Source: Acidobacteriota bacterium (GTDB lineage Bacteria > Acidobacteriota > Vicinamibacteria > Marinacidobacterales > Marinacidobacteraceae). From it: a stretch of 63,233 bases of DNA. The stretch lies in NCBI GenBank assembly GCA_022826195.1, contig JAJDVI010000018.1, positions 37,501 to 100,733 on the forward strand. Reading direction: 5' to 3'. The translations under genes and the position numbers were made by a program. The notes under the pieces were generated by a model. The model saw only the letters and a list, made by a program, of their open reading frames with translations. It did not search any database and was not told the DNA's origin. Positions 8,356 to 18,900 of this stretch are shown piece by piece (position 1 is the stretch's first letter; each line of letters opens with the position of its first letter).

Positions 8356-11214
8356 TTAGAACAGCAGCTTCGCGGTGAAGCGGATGATCCGCGGCGGCAG
8401 CACCCGCGACGGCTGCAGGTAGCGCGAGCCGAAGCTCGTGATCAGCGCGTCCGCCGCCTGCGAGTTGAAGATGTTGGCGAAGTCGGCGCCGATCTCGATC
8501 CGGGCCTGATCGATGTCGAACCCCTTGCGGAAGTTGATGTCGAGCAGGTTTGCCACGGTCTCGGTGCGTTCGTCGCCGCGCTCGTAGGCGTAAATGGATT
8601 CCGATCCCTGCACGAGCCCGGTTGCTCGCGCGGTCGCAACCAGAGGGCTACCGGCGCGGGCCCGGTAGTTCCAGGCGATCTGGATGTCGAGCGGCGCGAC
8701 GTAGCTGCCCGCCACGTTGAACACCCACGGCACGTCGGTCAGGACCGCGCCGTCGAGCCGGTTGATGTCCCGGTTCGGGTTGTTCCAGTCGGTCCCGTCC
8801 CAGGGCAGGGAGTGCGGAACGCCGCGGTGGCTCGAGAAGGTCGCTCCACCGAGCAACTGCCACCGGTTCGAGAACCGCTTCTGGAGCTGGAACGCAACCC
8901 CGTTGTAGTTGGTCTGCAGCTTCTCGACGTTGGTGATCGTGTTGTCCTGCAGACCCCGGTACGCCTCCTGGAGTTCATACACCTCGTACGTCGGCTGCGG
9001 ACAGGTCGAGCACTCGAAGCTGGTCAGCGTGTAGGCCGACGGCGGCCGCGCCAGGTTGAGGCTCCCGAGGGAATCCCGGTGCTGGCGGCGGTGGAAGGTG
9101 GCGCTGAACGAGACCTCGGAGCCGAGGGTCGTGTCCACCCCGAGCGAAATGTCGTCGCTGTAGGGCCGGCTCGAGTTCTTGTCGTAGGGTGAGGCGCCAG
9201 CGCCCGCGAACCCGTCGAACTGGGAGAGATCGATCTCGGGGCTGTCCACCAGCGTGCCGGACGGGCCGATGTCCACGAGCCGGTCGCCGTCGAGGTCGTT
9301 CCAGCCGACCCACGCGGAGCGCCCGGCGTTCGGGTTCGCGCTCCCGGAGAGCCCGTTCCCCATCTGGGTGTAGTAGCGGCCCCAGCCGCCCTTCAGCGCG
9401 GCCCTGCCGTCGCCGAAGAGGTCGTAGGCGAAGCTGAGCCTCGGCCCGATGTTCATCGGCCAGTCCGGGAGTCCGCCGATCTCCGACGTAACCTCGAAGG
9501 ACGCGTCGGAGAGCTGCTCCGAGACCGCCGTCCAGGTTCCGGGCGGGCTGCTCTGCACGGGGATGTAGCCGTAGACGCCGTCGAAGCGAACGCCGATGTT
9601 CAGGGTCAGCCGGTCACCGAGGGTCCAGGCATCCTGCGCGTAGAGCGCCCAGGTGTTCAGCCGCTCGTGCGAGGTCTTGGGAGTCCGGGAGATGTTGATC
9701 CGGCTCGGCACTCCGTCGTCCAGTTCGCCGAAGGCGTCGCCGCTCTTGAACTGGCGGCTCTCGATGAACTCGCGGGAGGCCTGTCCGCCCACCTTGAAGT
9801 TGTGCGAACCGCCGGCGGTGTCGAGGTAGTAGGTCAGCGAGCCGTTGAACTGGTTCCGGTGGTTCGGACCCCACGACTCGCCGCGATAGTCCGCGTTGAA
9901 CATCTCCGCCCGCACGGGATCTCGCACCGCAATGTCGTTCTCTGTGCAGGCCCGGGCGTCCGGATACTCGTCCACGGGAATCCCGCAGTACTCCGAATAG
10001 AGGATGTAGGGAGTCACACCGGTCATCCGGCCGAAACGCAGATCGAGGAGCGCCGCGTCACCGAGCACCCGGTTGTAGGAAGCGATGTAGTTGTCGGCCC
10101 ACTGGTCCTGGAAGCGCGCGAGCTCGTCCGCGACCGCGGTGTAGGGTGGATCGCGCCGGTGATAACGGTCCTTCCAGTTGCGCTGGAGCGTCACCGAAAG
10201 CCGGTCGTTGTCAGTCGCCTGCAGGGTGAACTTGCCGCTGAGGTTGCGAATCCGGTTGTCGTCGATCGGCTGCGGCCCCACGTAGTCGGCCGGCGTGCTG
10301 ATCTCCTGTTCGTGGATCCAGTCGCGATACGCAGTGAAGAACCACGCCTTGTCGCGGACGATCGGGCCGCCGAGGGTGCCGTTGACGTCAAGCGACTTGG
10401 TGATGGGGGCGCCGCCCGCCTCGGCGGGTTCTCCCTGGAGATCCACCGCGTTCCAGAGGCCGATCACGTCGCCACTGAACTCGTTGCCGCCCGACTTCAC
10501 GACCATGTTCATCAGCACGCCGCCGGTGTCGGACTCGGCGCTATGGGTGGAGGTCTGGAAGTTGAACTCCTCGTACATCGAGAAGCCGTAGTACTGCATC
10601 GTCCAGCCGCCGGTGCCGCCGGGCCAGTTCACCTTGAGTCCGTCCACCTGGAAGCTCTGCATCGTGGCGGAGGAGCCGAAGATCTCCATGCCGTACTGCT
10701 GCATGCCGTTGCTGCCGCCGACGTCGATCCGGGTGGTCACCATGCCGGGTACGAGTCCGGCCATGACCCACGGGTTCCGTCCGGTGGGAACGGCCTCGAG
10801 CAGCTCCTGCTCGATGTTGGTCTGGACGGTCGCGCTGCGCACATCCACGACCGGCGCGTCGCCGGTGACGGTCACGGTTTCCTCGACGCCCGAAATCCCC
10901 ATCGAGGCGTTCACCTCGAGGGTGCGGGCCACGCTGAGGCGGACGCCTTCCTGCACCACGGTCTGGAACCCCGAGAGGGCGAAGCTGACGCTGTACTCGC
11001 CCGGCGGGAGGGCCGGATGGCTGTAGGAGCCACCGGCTCCAGTGGTTGTGCTGCGGGGCGCGATCAGCGCCGGGCTGCTGACGGTGACCGTCACTCCGGG
11101 GAGGACGGCCCCCTGTTCATCGGTCGCGGTCCCGGTGATCGTTCCCGACTGCTGGGCAAACGCCGGAACCGCCGCAAGCAGAACCAGCGCGACCAGAATC
11201 GCGGTCTTACGCAT
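8356..11214 (-). CDS. Oar-like TonB-dependent receptor with carboxypeptidase-regulatory domain
   Basis: Outer-membrane receptor of 952 residues. The order is: signal peptide (KTAILVALVLLAAVPAFAQ), a carboxypeptidase-regulatory-like beta-sandwich (GTITGTATDEQGAVLPGVTV to about residue 110), a plug domain (ATVQTNIEQELLEAVPTGRN onward) and a long beta-barrel ending in Phe (FTAKLLF), as expected for BAM recognition. No siderophore-type plug hallmark is present; such Oar-type receptors in this kind of organism often import oligomers or peptides, but the substrate cannot be told. The start at 11214 has a good CAGGAGGT ribosome site, better than the upstream in-frame option. It is a single-gene unit with its own terminator and a 420-base upstream region. 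Confidence 0.9.
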   Translation of the reverse strand: MRKTAILVALVLLAAVPAFAQQSGTITGTATDEQGAVLPGVTVTVSSPALIAPRSTTTGAGGSYSHPALPPGEYSVSFALSGFQTVVQEGVRLSVARTLEVNASMGISGVEETVTVTGDAPVVDVRSATVQTNIEQELLEAVPTGRNPWVMAGLVPGMVTTRIDVGGSNGMQQYGMEIFGSSATMQSFQVDGLKVNWPGGTGGWTMQYYGFSMYEEFNFQTSTHSAESDTGGVLMNMVVKSGGNEFSGDVIGLWNAVDLQGEPAEAGGAPITKSLDVNGTLGGPIVRDKAWFFTAYRDWIHEQEISTPADYVGPQPIDDNRIRNLSGKFTLQATDNDRLSVTLQRNWKDRYHRRDPPYTAVADELARFQDQWADNYIASYNRVLGDAALLDLRFGRMTGVTPYILYSEYCGIPVDEYPDARACTENDIAVRDPVRAEMFNADYRGESWGPNHRNQFNGSLTYYLDTAGGSHNFKVGGQASREFIESRQFKSGDAFGELDDGVPSRINISRTPKTSHERLNTWALYAQDAWTLGDRLTLNIGVRFDGVYGYIPVQSSPPGTWTAVSEQLSDASFEVTSEIGGLPDWPMNIGPRLSFAYDLFGDGRAALKGGWGRYYTQMGNGLSGSANPNAGRSAWVGWNDLDGDRLVDIGPSGTLVDSPEIDLSQFDGFAGAGASPYDKNSSRPYSDDISLGVDTTLGSEVSFSATFHRRQHRDSLGSLNLARPPSAYTLTSFECSTCPQPTYEVYELQEAYRGLQDNTITNVEKLQTNYNGVAFQLQKRFSNRWQLLGGATFSSHRGVPHSLPWDGTDWNNPNRDINRLDGAVLTDVPWVFNVAGSYVAPLDIQIAWNYRARAGSPLVATARATGLVQGSESIYAYERGDERTETVANLLDINFRKGFDIDQARIEIGADFANIFNSQAADALITSFGSRYLQPSRVLPPRIIRFTAKLLF

Positions 11215-11634
11215 GAAGAACCTCCTGAAAAGGCGTGGTTGGGTGGGCCGAACCCGGGCCGTCAAGGTGGCGCCGGAGAGAGTGCGCGATGGCCGGACGC
11301 TGCCGCCCCGTGAGGGCGCGCCCCGCGCGCACGATCGGCCGGAAAAGAGAAAGGGTCAATTTGGCGCACCGTATCACGCAAGTCCCATTCCCCGATAGCA
11401 CCCCCGAGGGTGCTGCCGGCAGGACAGGGTAAAGGGCCACTTTTCAATGGTCTATGGACAATGGGATGAGCCCGGTCGACCGGCTTCCGTTCGGATTTCC
11501 GGTTTTCCGAACCGAAACTCCAACGAGCCGTAGTTTTCCGGGGCCCTGCGGGACGCGGTGCCGGCTGAAGCCGGCCCAGTTCTGCCGGTGGGGGCTCCAA
11601 GCCGACGGCGTGACCCTGGCGGGCTGAGGACCGG
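11215..11634. other. Intergenic region between argH end and the Oar-like receptor
   Basis: About 420 bases without a gene. It contains a GCCGGC-TGAA-GCCGGC hairpin at 11560-11575, a 6-bp-stem hairpin with CCGA loop at 11397-11414 without a T-run, and on the minus strand a TTGACC box followed 17 bases later by GATCGT (around 11340-11370), a possible promoter for the receptor gene. No small RNA or riboswitch was recognised. Confidence 0.5.
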
Positions 11635-12990
11635 CTACAGCGTGCGCTTGGCGGCTTCGAGTTGAGACTTGATGTCTCCGGGCCCGCCGCGGACGCTGCG
11701 GCGGGCGACGGAGGCCCGGTAGTCCCAGACCGCCTTCACGTCCTCGCCGAAGGCCGGGGCGAACCCGCGCAGGGTGGCGAGGTCCAGATCCGGCGGCTCG
11801 ACGGACTCCCGGTCGCAGTGGGCGAACAGCTCCCCGGACACCCGATGGGCGTCGCGGAACGGCAACCCCTTCGCGACGAGGTACTCCGCGAGGTCCGTCG
11901 CCAGGAGGTCCCAGGAAAGCGCGGCGCGCATCCGCTCCTCCGAGATCTGCATCGTCCCGATGGCGCCCTCGGCGACCGGCAGCGCGAGCCGCAGGGTGTC
12001 GAGGGTGTCGAAGCAGGGCTCCTTGTCCTCCTGGAGATCCCGCTGGTAGCCGGAGGCGAGTCCCTTCCCCACGGTGAGGAGCGCCACCAGGTTGCCGATC
12101 AGCCGGCCGGTCTTTCCGCGGATCAGCTCGAAGCCGTCAGGGTTGCGCTTCTGGGGCATGAGGCTCGACCCCGTCGACCAGGCGTCGCCGAGGCGCACGA
12201 AGCCGAACTCGGCGGACGACCAGAGCACGAGGTCCTCCGCGAGCCGGGACAGATGCACCCCGAGAATCGCGCCCGCGGCGAGGAACTCCATCGCGTAGTC
12301 GCGGGTTCCCACCGCGTCCACGCTGTTGTCGAGGACTTCCGCGAATCCGAGCTCGTCGGCGATCGCGTCGCGGTCCACCGGGTACGGGTTGCCGGCGAGC
12401 GCACCCGCCCCCATCGGCGATGCGGACGACCGGCGGCCGGCGGCCTCGAGCCGCTCGCGGTCGCGCGTCAGCGCCCAGAAGTGGGACAGCAGCAGGTGGC
12501 CGAAGACCACCGGCTGGGCGCGCTGGAGATGGGTGTATCCCGGGACCAGGGTGTCCGCCGACTCCTCGGCCCGCGCGAACAGGGCCATCCGGAGCCGGTC
12601 GAGGGCCTCGACCAGCGACGAGATCGCGCTCGTCAGGTAGAGCCGGAACTCCGTCTGGGAGAGATCGTTCCGGCTCCGCCCGGTGGGGAGTTTCCGGGCC
12701 AGTTCCCCAATCTCGTCGAAGAGCAGCCGCTCGACCGCGGTGTGGATGTCCTCGTCGTCGAGGGGCGGCGGCGGATCGGCGCCGAGCACCGCGGCCACCC
12801 GGTCGAGTCCCGCGAGCATCCGCTCGAGTTCGCCGGAGTCCAGCACCCCCGCCCCGGCCAGCGCGCGGGCGTAGGCCTGGTTGACGCGGATCTCCTCCGC
12901 GTGCAGCCGGCGGTCGAAGTGGACGGACTTCCCCAGCCGGTCGAGCGCGTCGGCCGGCGGTGCGGCGAACCGCCCGCCCCAGAGCTTCAT
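11635..12990 (-). CDS. argH: Argininosuccinate lyase
   Basis: Cleaves argininosuccinate to arginine and fumarate, the last step of arginine synthesis. The 451 residues begin with the standard KLWGGRFAAPPADALDRL and contain the second conserved region TGRSRNDLSQTEFRLY, the YTHLQRAQPV region with the catalytic His, and the fumarase/aspartase signature GSSLMPQKRNPDGFELIRGK. The length is typical. The ATG overlaps the argG stop as ATGA, so argG and argH are translationally coupled; the frame is open further upstream inside argG, but that extension is the argG antisense-frame shadow and is not part of the protein. Confidence 0.97.
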   Translation of the reverse strand: MKLWGGRFAAPPADALDRLGKSVHFDRRLHAEEIRVNQAYARALAGAGVLDSGELERMLAGLDRVAAVLGADPPPPLDDEDIHTAVERLLFDEIGELARKLPTGRSRNDLSQTEFRLYLTSAISSLVEALDRLRMALFARAEESADTLVPGYTHLQRAQPVVFGHLLLSHFWALTRDRERLEAAGRRSSASPMGAGALAGNPYPVDRDAIADELGFAEVLDNSVDAVGTRDYAMEFLAAGAILGVHLSRLAEDLVLWSSAEFGFVRLGDAWSTGSSLMPQKRNPDGFELIRGKTGRLIGNLVALLTVGKGLASGYQRDLQEDKEPCFDTLDTLRLALPVAEGAIGTMQISEERMRAALSWDLLATDLAEYLVAKGLPFRDAHRVSGELFAHCDRESVEPPDLDLATLRGFAPAFGEDVKAVWDYRASVARRSVRGGPGDIKSQLEAAKRTL

Positions 12991-14201
12991 GAGTCCTCGC
13001 CGGGCGAGTCCGCGCCGGACAGGCGGCGGATGCGCTCGGGAAGGCCGAAGAGGCGGATGAAACCCTCCGCGTCCGACTGGCGGTACACCTCGTCGGCGCC
13101 GAAGGTCGCGAAGTCCTCCCGGTAGAGGCTCTTCGGGCTCTGGCGTCCCACCGCCTGCGCGACGCCCCGGTGGAGGCGGACCCGCACCGTTCCCGTGGTG
13201 TTCCGGTGCGCTTCGGCGAAGAAGGCGTCGAGGGCTTCCCGGAGCGCGGAGAACCACTTGCCGTCGTAGACGAGCTCGGCGTAGCGCAGCGCGACGGTAG
13301 CCGCAAAATGGTCGGTCGCCCGGTCGAGGGTGAGGCTCTGGAGGGCCGCCTTCGCCTCGTGGAGGATCGTGCCACCGGGGGTCTCGTACACGCCGCGCGA
13401 CTTCATCCCCACCAGCCGGTTCTCGACGATGTCCACCCGGCCGACCCCGTGCCGGGCGCCCGCCTCGTTCAGGCGGGTGAGCAGGGCGGCGGGGGCGAGG
13501 CGCTCGCCGTCCACCGCGACCGGGACGCCGCGCTCGAAACCGACGTCCACCGCCTCCGGGTCCGGCTCGGTCCGATCGGGATTCCGGGTGATGCGGTAGA
13601 GGCTCGCCGGAGGGGCGTTCCAGGGATCCTCCAGGTCCTCGCCCTCGTGGCTCAGGTGGAGGAGGTTCTGGTCGCGGCTGTAGAGGTCGCCGGCCTTCTG
13701 TTCGACGGGCACGCCGTGACGCGCCGCGTAGGCGAGGGCGTCCTCCCGCGACCGGATGTCCCAGAGACGCCAGGGAGCGATGACCTCGAGGTCCGGAGCG
13801 AGCGCGTGAAAGGCAAGCTCGAAGCGGACCTGGTCGTTCCCCTTGCCGGTACAACCGTGGGCTACCGCGTCGGCGCCCTCCTGCCGGGCGATGTCCACCT
13901 GGTACTTGGCGATCGTCGGGCGGGCGAGCGAGGTGCCGAGCAGGTAGCGGCCCTCGTACACGGCGCCGGCCCGGACCGCCGGAAAGACGTAGTTGCCCAC
14001 GAACTCGTCGCGGAGGTCCTCGACGAACACCGCGGCGGCCCCGGAGGCGATCGCCTTCTCCGACGCGGCCGCGAGGTCCTCGTTCTGACCCACGTCCGCG
14101 ATGACCGCGAGGACTTCGGCGTCGTAGTTCTCCCTGAGCCAGGGAATGGCGCAGGAGGTGTCAAGTCCGCCGGAATAGGCGAGGGCAATACGTTTGGGCA
14201 T
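12987..14201 (-). CDS. argG: Argininosuccinate synthase
   Basis: ATP-dependent condensation of citrulline and aspartate. The 404 residues start with the PP-loop motif IALAYSGGLDTSCAI, followed by EVLAVIADVGQ, the citrulline/Asp-binding LGTSLARPTIAKYQ and the HGCTGKGNDQVRFELAF signature. The length equals that of the bacterial family. The start at 14201 is fixed by the homology (MPKRIALAYSGG); a longer in-frame start adds 50 unrelated residues. A perfect 16-bp palindrome lies 17 bases upstream. First gene of the argGH operon, divergent from the rhomboid gene. Confidence 0.97.
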   Translation of the reverse strand: MPKRIALAYSGGLDTSCAIPWLRENYDAEVLAVIADVGQNEDLAAASEKAIASGAAAVFVEDLRDEFVGNYVFPAVRAGAVYEGRYLLGTSLARPTIAKYQVDIARQEGADAVAHGCTGKGNDQVRFELAFHALAPDLEVIAPWRLWDIRSREDALAYAARHGVPVEQKAGDLYSRDQNLLHLSHEGEDLEDPWNAPPASLYRITRNPDRTEPDPEAVDVGFERGVPVAVDGERLAPAALLTRLNEAGARHGVGRVDIVENRLVGMKSRGVYETPGGTILHEAKAALQSLTLDRATDHFAATVALRYAELVYDGKWFSALREALDAFFAEAHRNTTGTVRVRLHRGVAQAVGRQSPKSLYREDFATFGADEVYRQSDAEGFIRLFGLPERIRRLSGADSPGEDS

Positions 14202-14217
14202 GGCGATACGGGTCCGA

Positions 14218-14233
14218 ATCCGGCGCGCCGGAT
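14218..14233. promoter_or_regulatory. 16-bp perfect palindrome upstream of argG
   Basis: ATCCGGCGCGCCGGAT is perfectly self-complementary and sits 17 bases before the argG ATG. It could be an operator or an RNA hairpin near the ribosome site. It does not look like an AT-rich ARG box, so a link to ArgR is not supported. Confidence 0.35.
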
Positions 14234-14314
14234 GGGAGATGCGGCAACGGGCTGCGGGAAACCGGAGCAGCGCGAAGGCCGGGAAAGGCGCCGGGGCGCG
14301 GAGAATACTGTCTC

Positions 14315-15253
14315 GTGACCTTCTGGCGGCGCAGGAAACCGAAATGGCCATCGGGGGAGGTCCGCTCCGATCCGTTCGGGGAGGGGCGGTTCCGCGAGGT
14401 GCCGGAGCCGGAGGCGCCGCCGGAGGAGGAGTGGACCGATCCCGACCCCGAATACGGGATCCACGAACCCTGGGAGAACGACGAGTTCACGCAACCGGAG
14501 GGCTCGGACTCCGGGGACTACGACCGGGAACCGGAGGAGGGGGAGGAGGAGCGGCCCGGCGTCATCCGGGGCGTGTTCTTCGGCCGGCCGGCGCGGGGGG
14601 CGCCGGATACCGACGCCTCCCAGCCGCACGTCGTCTCCACCATCCTCTCGAGGAAGCCAGGGAAGGACGCCGCCCGGGCGGTCGCCGCGACGCTCGGGAT
14701 CCTCGCGGTGGTGAGCGCCCTCTACTGGTGGGGGCCCCCGGGGTTCGCCGCCGCGCTCCCGGCGAGCGGCGAGACGGTGTTCGAACAGGGGGAGACCTGG
14801 CGCCTCCTGACCGCGATCGCGGCGCACGCCGACGCCATCCATCTGCTCTCGAACGCGGTCTTCCTCACCTGGCTGATCTACCTCTCCTACGGGGCGTTCG
14901 GCCCCAGCCTCTATCCGTGGAGCGCGGTGCCGCTCTCGGCGGTCGCGCTCGCGGTGACGCTCGAGGGGTACCCGCCGAACATCCGGGTGGTGGGGGCGTC
15001 CGGAATGCTCTACCTGCTCGCCGGCGCCTGGCTCACGCTCTACGTGCTGGTGGAGCGCCGCCTCTCGGTGGCCAAGCGGATCGTCCGGGTCGTCGGGTTC
15101 TTTCTCGTCGTCCTCGTCCCCACCTCGATCCGTCCGGAAGTGAGCTACCGGGCCCACGCGATCGGACTGTTCTTCGGCGTCTGTCTGGGTCTGGCCTACT
15201 TCCTGGCCCGCCGGGACACCATCCGGGAGGGGGAGCGCTGGGAGTGGGACTAG
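14315..15253 (+). CDS. Rhomboid-family intramembrane serine protease
   Basis: Protein of 312 residues with a long acidic, Pro/Glu/Asp-rich cytoplasmic N-terminal domain (residues ~1-115) and a six-segment membrane domain. The rhomboid core is visible: HLLSNAVFLTWL in the second segment, the catalytic serine in VVGASGM (Ser229) and the catalytic histidine in SYRAHAIGLFFG (His281). The start codon is GTG at 14315. The substrate is unknown. It is divergent from argG and convergent with the SWIM-like gene, whose stop lies only 10 bases beyond its own. Confidence 0.88.
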   Translation: MTFWRRRKPKWPSGEVRSDPFGEGRFREVPEPEAPPEEEWTDPDPEYGIHEPWENDEFTQPEGSDSGDYDREPEEGEEERPGVIRGVFFGRPARGAPDTDASQPHVVSTILSRKPGKDAARAVAATLGILAVVSALYWWGPPGFAAALPASGETVFEQGETWRLLTAIAAHADAIHLLSNAVFLTWLIYLSYGAFGPSLYPWSAVPLSAVALAVTLEGYPPNIRVVGASGMLYLLAGAWLTLYVLVERRLSVAKRIVRVVGFFLVVLVPTSIRPEVSYRAHAIGLFFGVCLGLAYFLARRDTIREGERWEWD

Positions 15254-15263
15254 CGGCCGGCTG

Positions 15264-15944
15264 CTAGTCCTCGGCGCGGGAGCGGGGCGTCACGGCGGCG
15301 GCGCGCTCGGAGACCTTGGTGTAGAGCCGGGCCAGGTTCCCGCGCAGGATCGGATCGTCGCGGAAAGCTTCCGCCCGCTGCACCGCCGGCAGCAGGGAGT
15401 CGGACTCCGGGTCGGGCGGCTGATCGAGGATCTCCCGCAGCTCGTCGAGTTCGATCGCCGGCCGGCGGGCGCCGCTCGCCTTCCAGCGCCGGGCGATGCC
15501 GGAGATCACGGACTGCCGGTCCGCGCCGCGGAACAGCAGGAGCCGGAAGGGGTCGGCGGCAAAGTGCTCGGCGATCAGGAGCAGGGCGCGCGCGATGGTT
15601 TCGGCGGGGCAGCCGTACGGACCCAGGGCGAGGCGGCTGGGCGGAGGCACGAGCCGCACTCCCCGGCGGGCGAAGACCGACTTGGCCGACCGGGGCAGGT
15701 AGCCCGCGAAGAGCGCGGCGGGGTAGAGCGCCTGGCCGGCGAAGACCTCGAAGAAGGCTCGCCACCGCCGCCGGTCGAGCACCGGCGTCTCCAGCAGGAC
15801 CTCGGTCGGACGGAATCCGCGGCCCTCCACCAGGGCCTGCACCCTGCCGGGAACCACGTGCACCTGGCCCCGGGCGCGCCCCTCGACGCCGTTCCGCGAG
15901 GCTCGCAGGAAGTCCGCCGCCCACCACGGCAGTCCCTCGCTCAT
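15264..15944 (-). CDS. SWIM-zinc-finger-like partner of SNF2 helicase, finger apparently lost
   Basis: Protein of 226 residues whose start overlaps the SNF2 helicase stop (ATGA). In many bacteria a SNF2 helicase with a DUF3670 N-terminus is followed by a SWIM zinc-finger protein, and this protein keeps the flanking pattern: RARGQVHVVPGRVQALVEGRG, WRAFFEVFAGQALYPAALFAG, then LLLIAEHFAADPFRLLLFRGAD. Between them, where the family carries CxCx(n)CxH, only a single Cys is seen (GPYGCPAETIARA), so the zinc ligands seem to be missing. The likely role is nucleic-acid binding with the helicase; the assignment rests on context and the conserved flanks. Confidence 0.65.
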   Translation of the reverse strand: MSEGLPWWAADFLRASRNGVEGRARGQVHVVPGRVQALVEGRGFRPTEVLLETPVLDRRRWRAFFEVFAGQALYPAALFAGYLPRSAKSVFARRGVRLVPPPSRLALGPYGCPAETIARALLLIAEHFAADPFRLLLFRGADRQSVISGIARRWKASGARRPAIELDELREILDQPPDPESDSLLPAVQRAEAFRDDPILRGNLARLYTKVSERAAAVTPRSRAED

Positions 15945-18900
15945 TCGGCGACCGCCTCCGGGGCGAGCACCAGCACGTTCTGAAGCGCTTCGGAAGACAG
16001 CGACGTCAACCAGCCTTCTCCCGACCCGATCACCGACTCCGCAAGCGCGGACTTCCGCTCGAGGAGGTCGGCGATGCGTTCCTCCAGGGTGCCGGTGCAG
16101 AGGAACTTGTGGACCAGGACGCGCTTGTTCTGGCCGATGCGGAAGGCCCGGTCGGTGGCCTGGTTCTCGACCGCGGGATTCCACCAGCGGTCGTAGTGCA
16201 CCACGTGACTCGCCCGGGTGAGATTCAGGCCGTAGCCGCCGGTCTTGAGCGAGACCACGAGCACCGGCGGCGGATCCGCCGCCTCCTGGAACCGGGTCAC
16301 GATGGCGTCCCGCTCGCGGAGCGAGACGGACCCGTGGAGCACCGGAATCTCGGCGTCCAGCACCTCCGAGAGATACGGAGTCAGCAACTTGGCCATTTCC
16401 GCGAACTGCGTGAAGACCAGGGCCCGCTCCCCCTGCTGGACGACCTCGGTCAGGATCTCGACGAGCCGCGTCAGCTTCCCGGACCGGCCCGCCAGCGACC
16501 CGCCGGCAGCCAGGAAGTTCTCGGGGTGGTTGCAGATCTGCTTGAGGCGGGTCAACGTGCGCAGGATCTCGCCGCGCCGCGCAAAGCCGGTGTTGCGTTC
16601 GATCCGCTCCAGGCACTGGTCCACGGCCGCCTGGTAGAGCGAAGCCTGCTCGACGGTGAGGTTGCAGTAGACCCGGGTCTGGTGCTTTTCCGGCAGGTCG
16701 CGGATGACCTTGGGGTCGGTCTTGAGGCGGCGCAGGATGAAGGGACGGACGAGCCGGCGGAGCTCCTCGGTCGCCTCCGGATCCTGGGCGCCTTCCACCG
16801 CCGCCGTGAAGGTCCGCCGGAACGTGCGCTCCGGACCCAGGAACCCCGGGTTGAGAATCTCCATGATCGACCAGAGGTCGGTGAGGCGGTTCTCGAGCGG
16901 CGTGCCGGTCAGGGCGAAGCGGATCGGCGCCCTGAGCCGGCGTACCGCCCGGGTCTGCTTGGCTCCCGGATTCTTCAGGTTCTGGGCCTCGTCCACGATG
17001 AGGCCGCCCCACTCCACGTCGCGCAACTGGTCGAAGTCGCGGTGGGTGATCCCGAAGGAACACACCACGAGGTCGCTCTCCTCGAGCGCCCGCGACAGGT
17101 CGGCGCCCCGCGACCGTCCCGCGCCCTGGCGGATGTGGAGGCGCAGCGAGGGTGCGAAGCGCTCGGCTTCCTTCCTCCAGTTGGCGACGATGGAGTTGGG
17201 ACACACGAGGAGCCACGGCCGGTTCAGCCGGCCCGCCTCCTGCTCCCCGAGCAGGAAGGTGAGCGCCTGACACGTCTTTCCGAGTCCCATGTCGTCGGCG
17301 AGGCAGCCCCCGAGGCCGTGGTCCGCGAGCAGGCGCAGCCAGCCGTAGCCGACCCGCTGGTACGGCCGGAGTTCCGTCCTCAGGCCGGACGGCGGATCGA
17401 GCGGTCCCAACTCCTCCGCGGCGGCTTCCAGGGCGTTGAACAGCGACCCGATCCAGGCCTCGCCCTCGATCTGGGACAGGACCGGCGCCGTGCCCTCCGG
17501 CTCGAACAGGTCGGGCGCCGGCGAGGCGAGCCGCAGCCGCTCGCGCAGCGCGTCCCGCAGCACGGGAGACCGGTCCGCGTGCGCCCGCCGCCGCGCCGCC
17601 TCCGTGAAGAGCCGGTTCACGGCGGCCTGGTCCAGCTCCACCCAGGCGTCGCTCGCCCGCACCAGCCGCCGTTTGCCGCGGGTCAGCCGCCGGAATTCGT
17701 CCAGCGTCCAGGTGTGGTCGTCGATCGCCACCTGCCAGGAGTAGTTCACCAGCGCGTCGAGGCCGACGCCCCCGTCCGGGGCGGATCCGCCCAGTTCCGC
17801 CGCCCGCACCGTGCGCGGGACCGGACCGGAAGAACCGGGGTCAGGCCGTACGGTGAGCCGCAGGGTGGGTTTGCGCCCGCGCCGCCCGGCGAGGGTGGGC
17901 GGAATACGAACCTCGAACCCCTCGCCCGCCAGCGCTTCCTGCCCTTCGTGGAGGAACTCGTACGCCTCGGCCGCCGATATCCGGACTTCCTCGGGGCCCG
18001 TGCACTCCAGGCCGCGCTCGAGCACCGGACAGGCGCGCGCCGCCCGGCCCAGATTCTCGAGGAGCGGGATCGCCGGGTCGGCGATTCCGAACCGCCGGAG
18101 GTTCGCCGCCGCGTCGCGCGCGTTCCAGACTTCGGCGAGCGGCGCGAGAACCTCCCGGGAGGAGGCCGCGCCGTCCGCGTCCGCCGCCCGGGCGCCGGAG
18201 TCCGGAGGCATCACGAGCCGGAAGCGGACCCGCCACCGGAGCGCGTCGGGGTCGGCCGCGAAGGGTTCGGTCTCGGGCTCGTCGGCCGGAGGTTCGAGCA
18301 GGAAGACCAGTCGGGCGCCGCCGACCGCTCCCGCATCCGGGTCCGCCAAACCGCCTCCGAGCGCGTTGTCCACGCGCCACAGAGCTTCGGCGCTCTCGCC
18401 GTCCAGTCCGCCGGAGGCGCCCGAGAAGAGGTCGTCGAGGACGCGCTCGATGACTTCCCGCCGGCCCCCGGGGGCGCCCACCGCGCCCGGCGACCAGCCC
18501 AGGCGGCGCCCCGCGTCGCGAATGACGCTGTCGCCGAGCGCCACCAGATAGCCGCTGATGGCCGTCTCCGCGTCCAGCCCGCCAAGGGCCGCCGGCGGCG
18601 CCGCAAGCCGCAGGGCGTCGAGTTCCCGTTGCTGGGAACCGAGATCCGCCTGCCAGAGAGCGGCCCCGTGACTCCCGTTGCGGTCAACGGTGGGACGGAA
18701 GCGGCCGCGGGACAACAGTCCCAGCAGGAACCGGCTGGCGAGGGACCAGAAGCGAAGCGACGCCGAGCGGAAGTCGGGATCGCCGCCGCGGGGCGCGCAG
18801 GCGGCGAGCGTGGCCGCCGCTTCGAGCGGTGCGAGCGTCAGTCCCGGACCACCGGCATCCGGCGGACCGGATTCGAAGGCGGCGGGCTCCGCCGGGGCCG

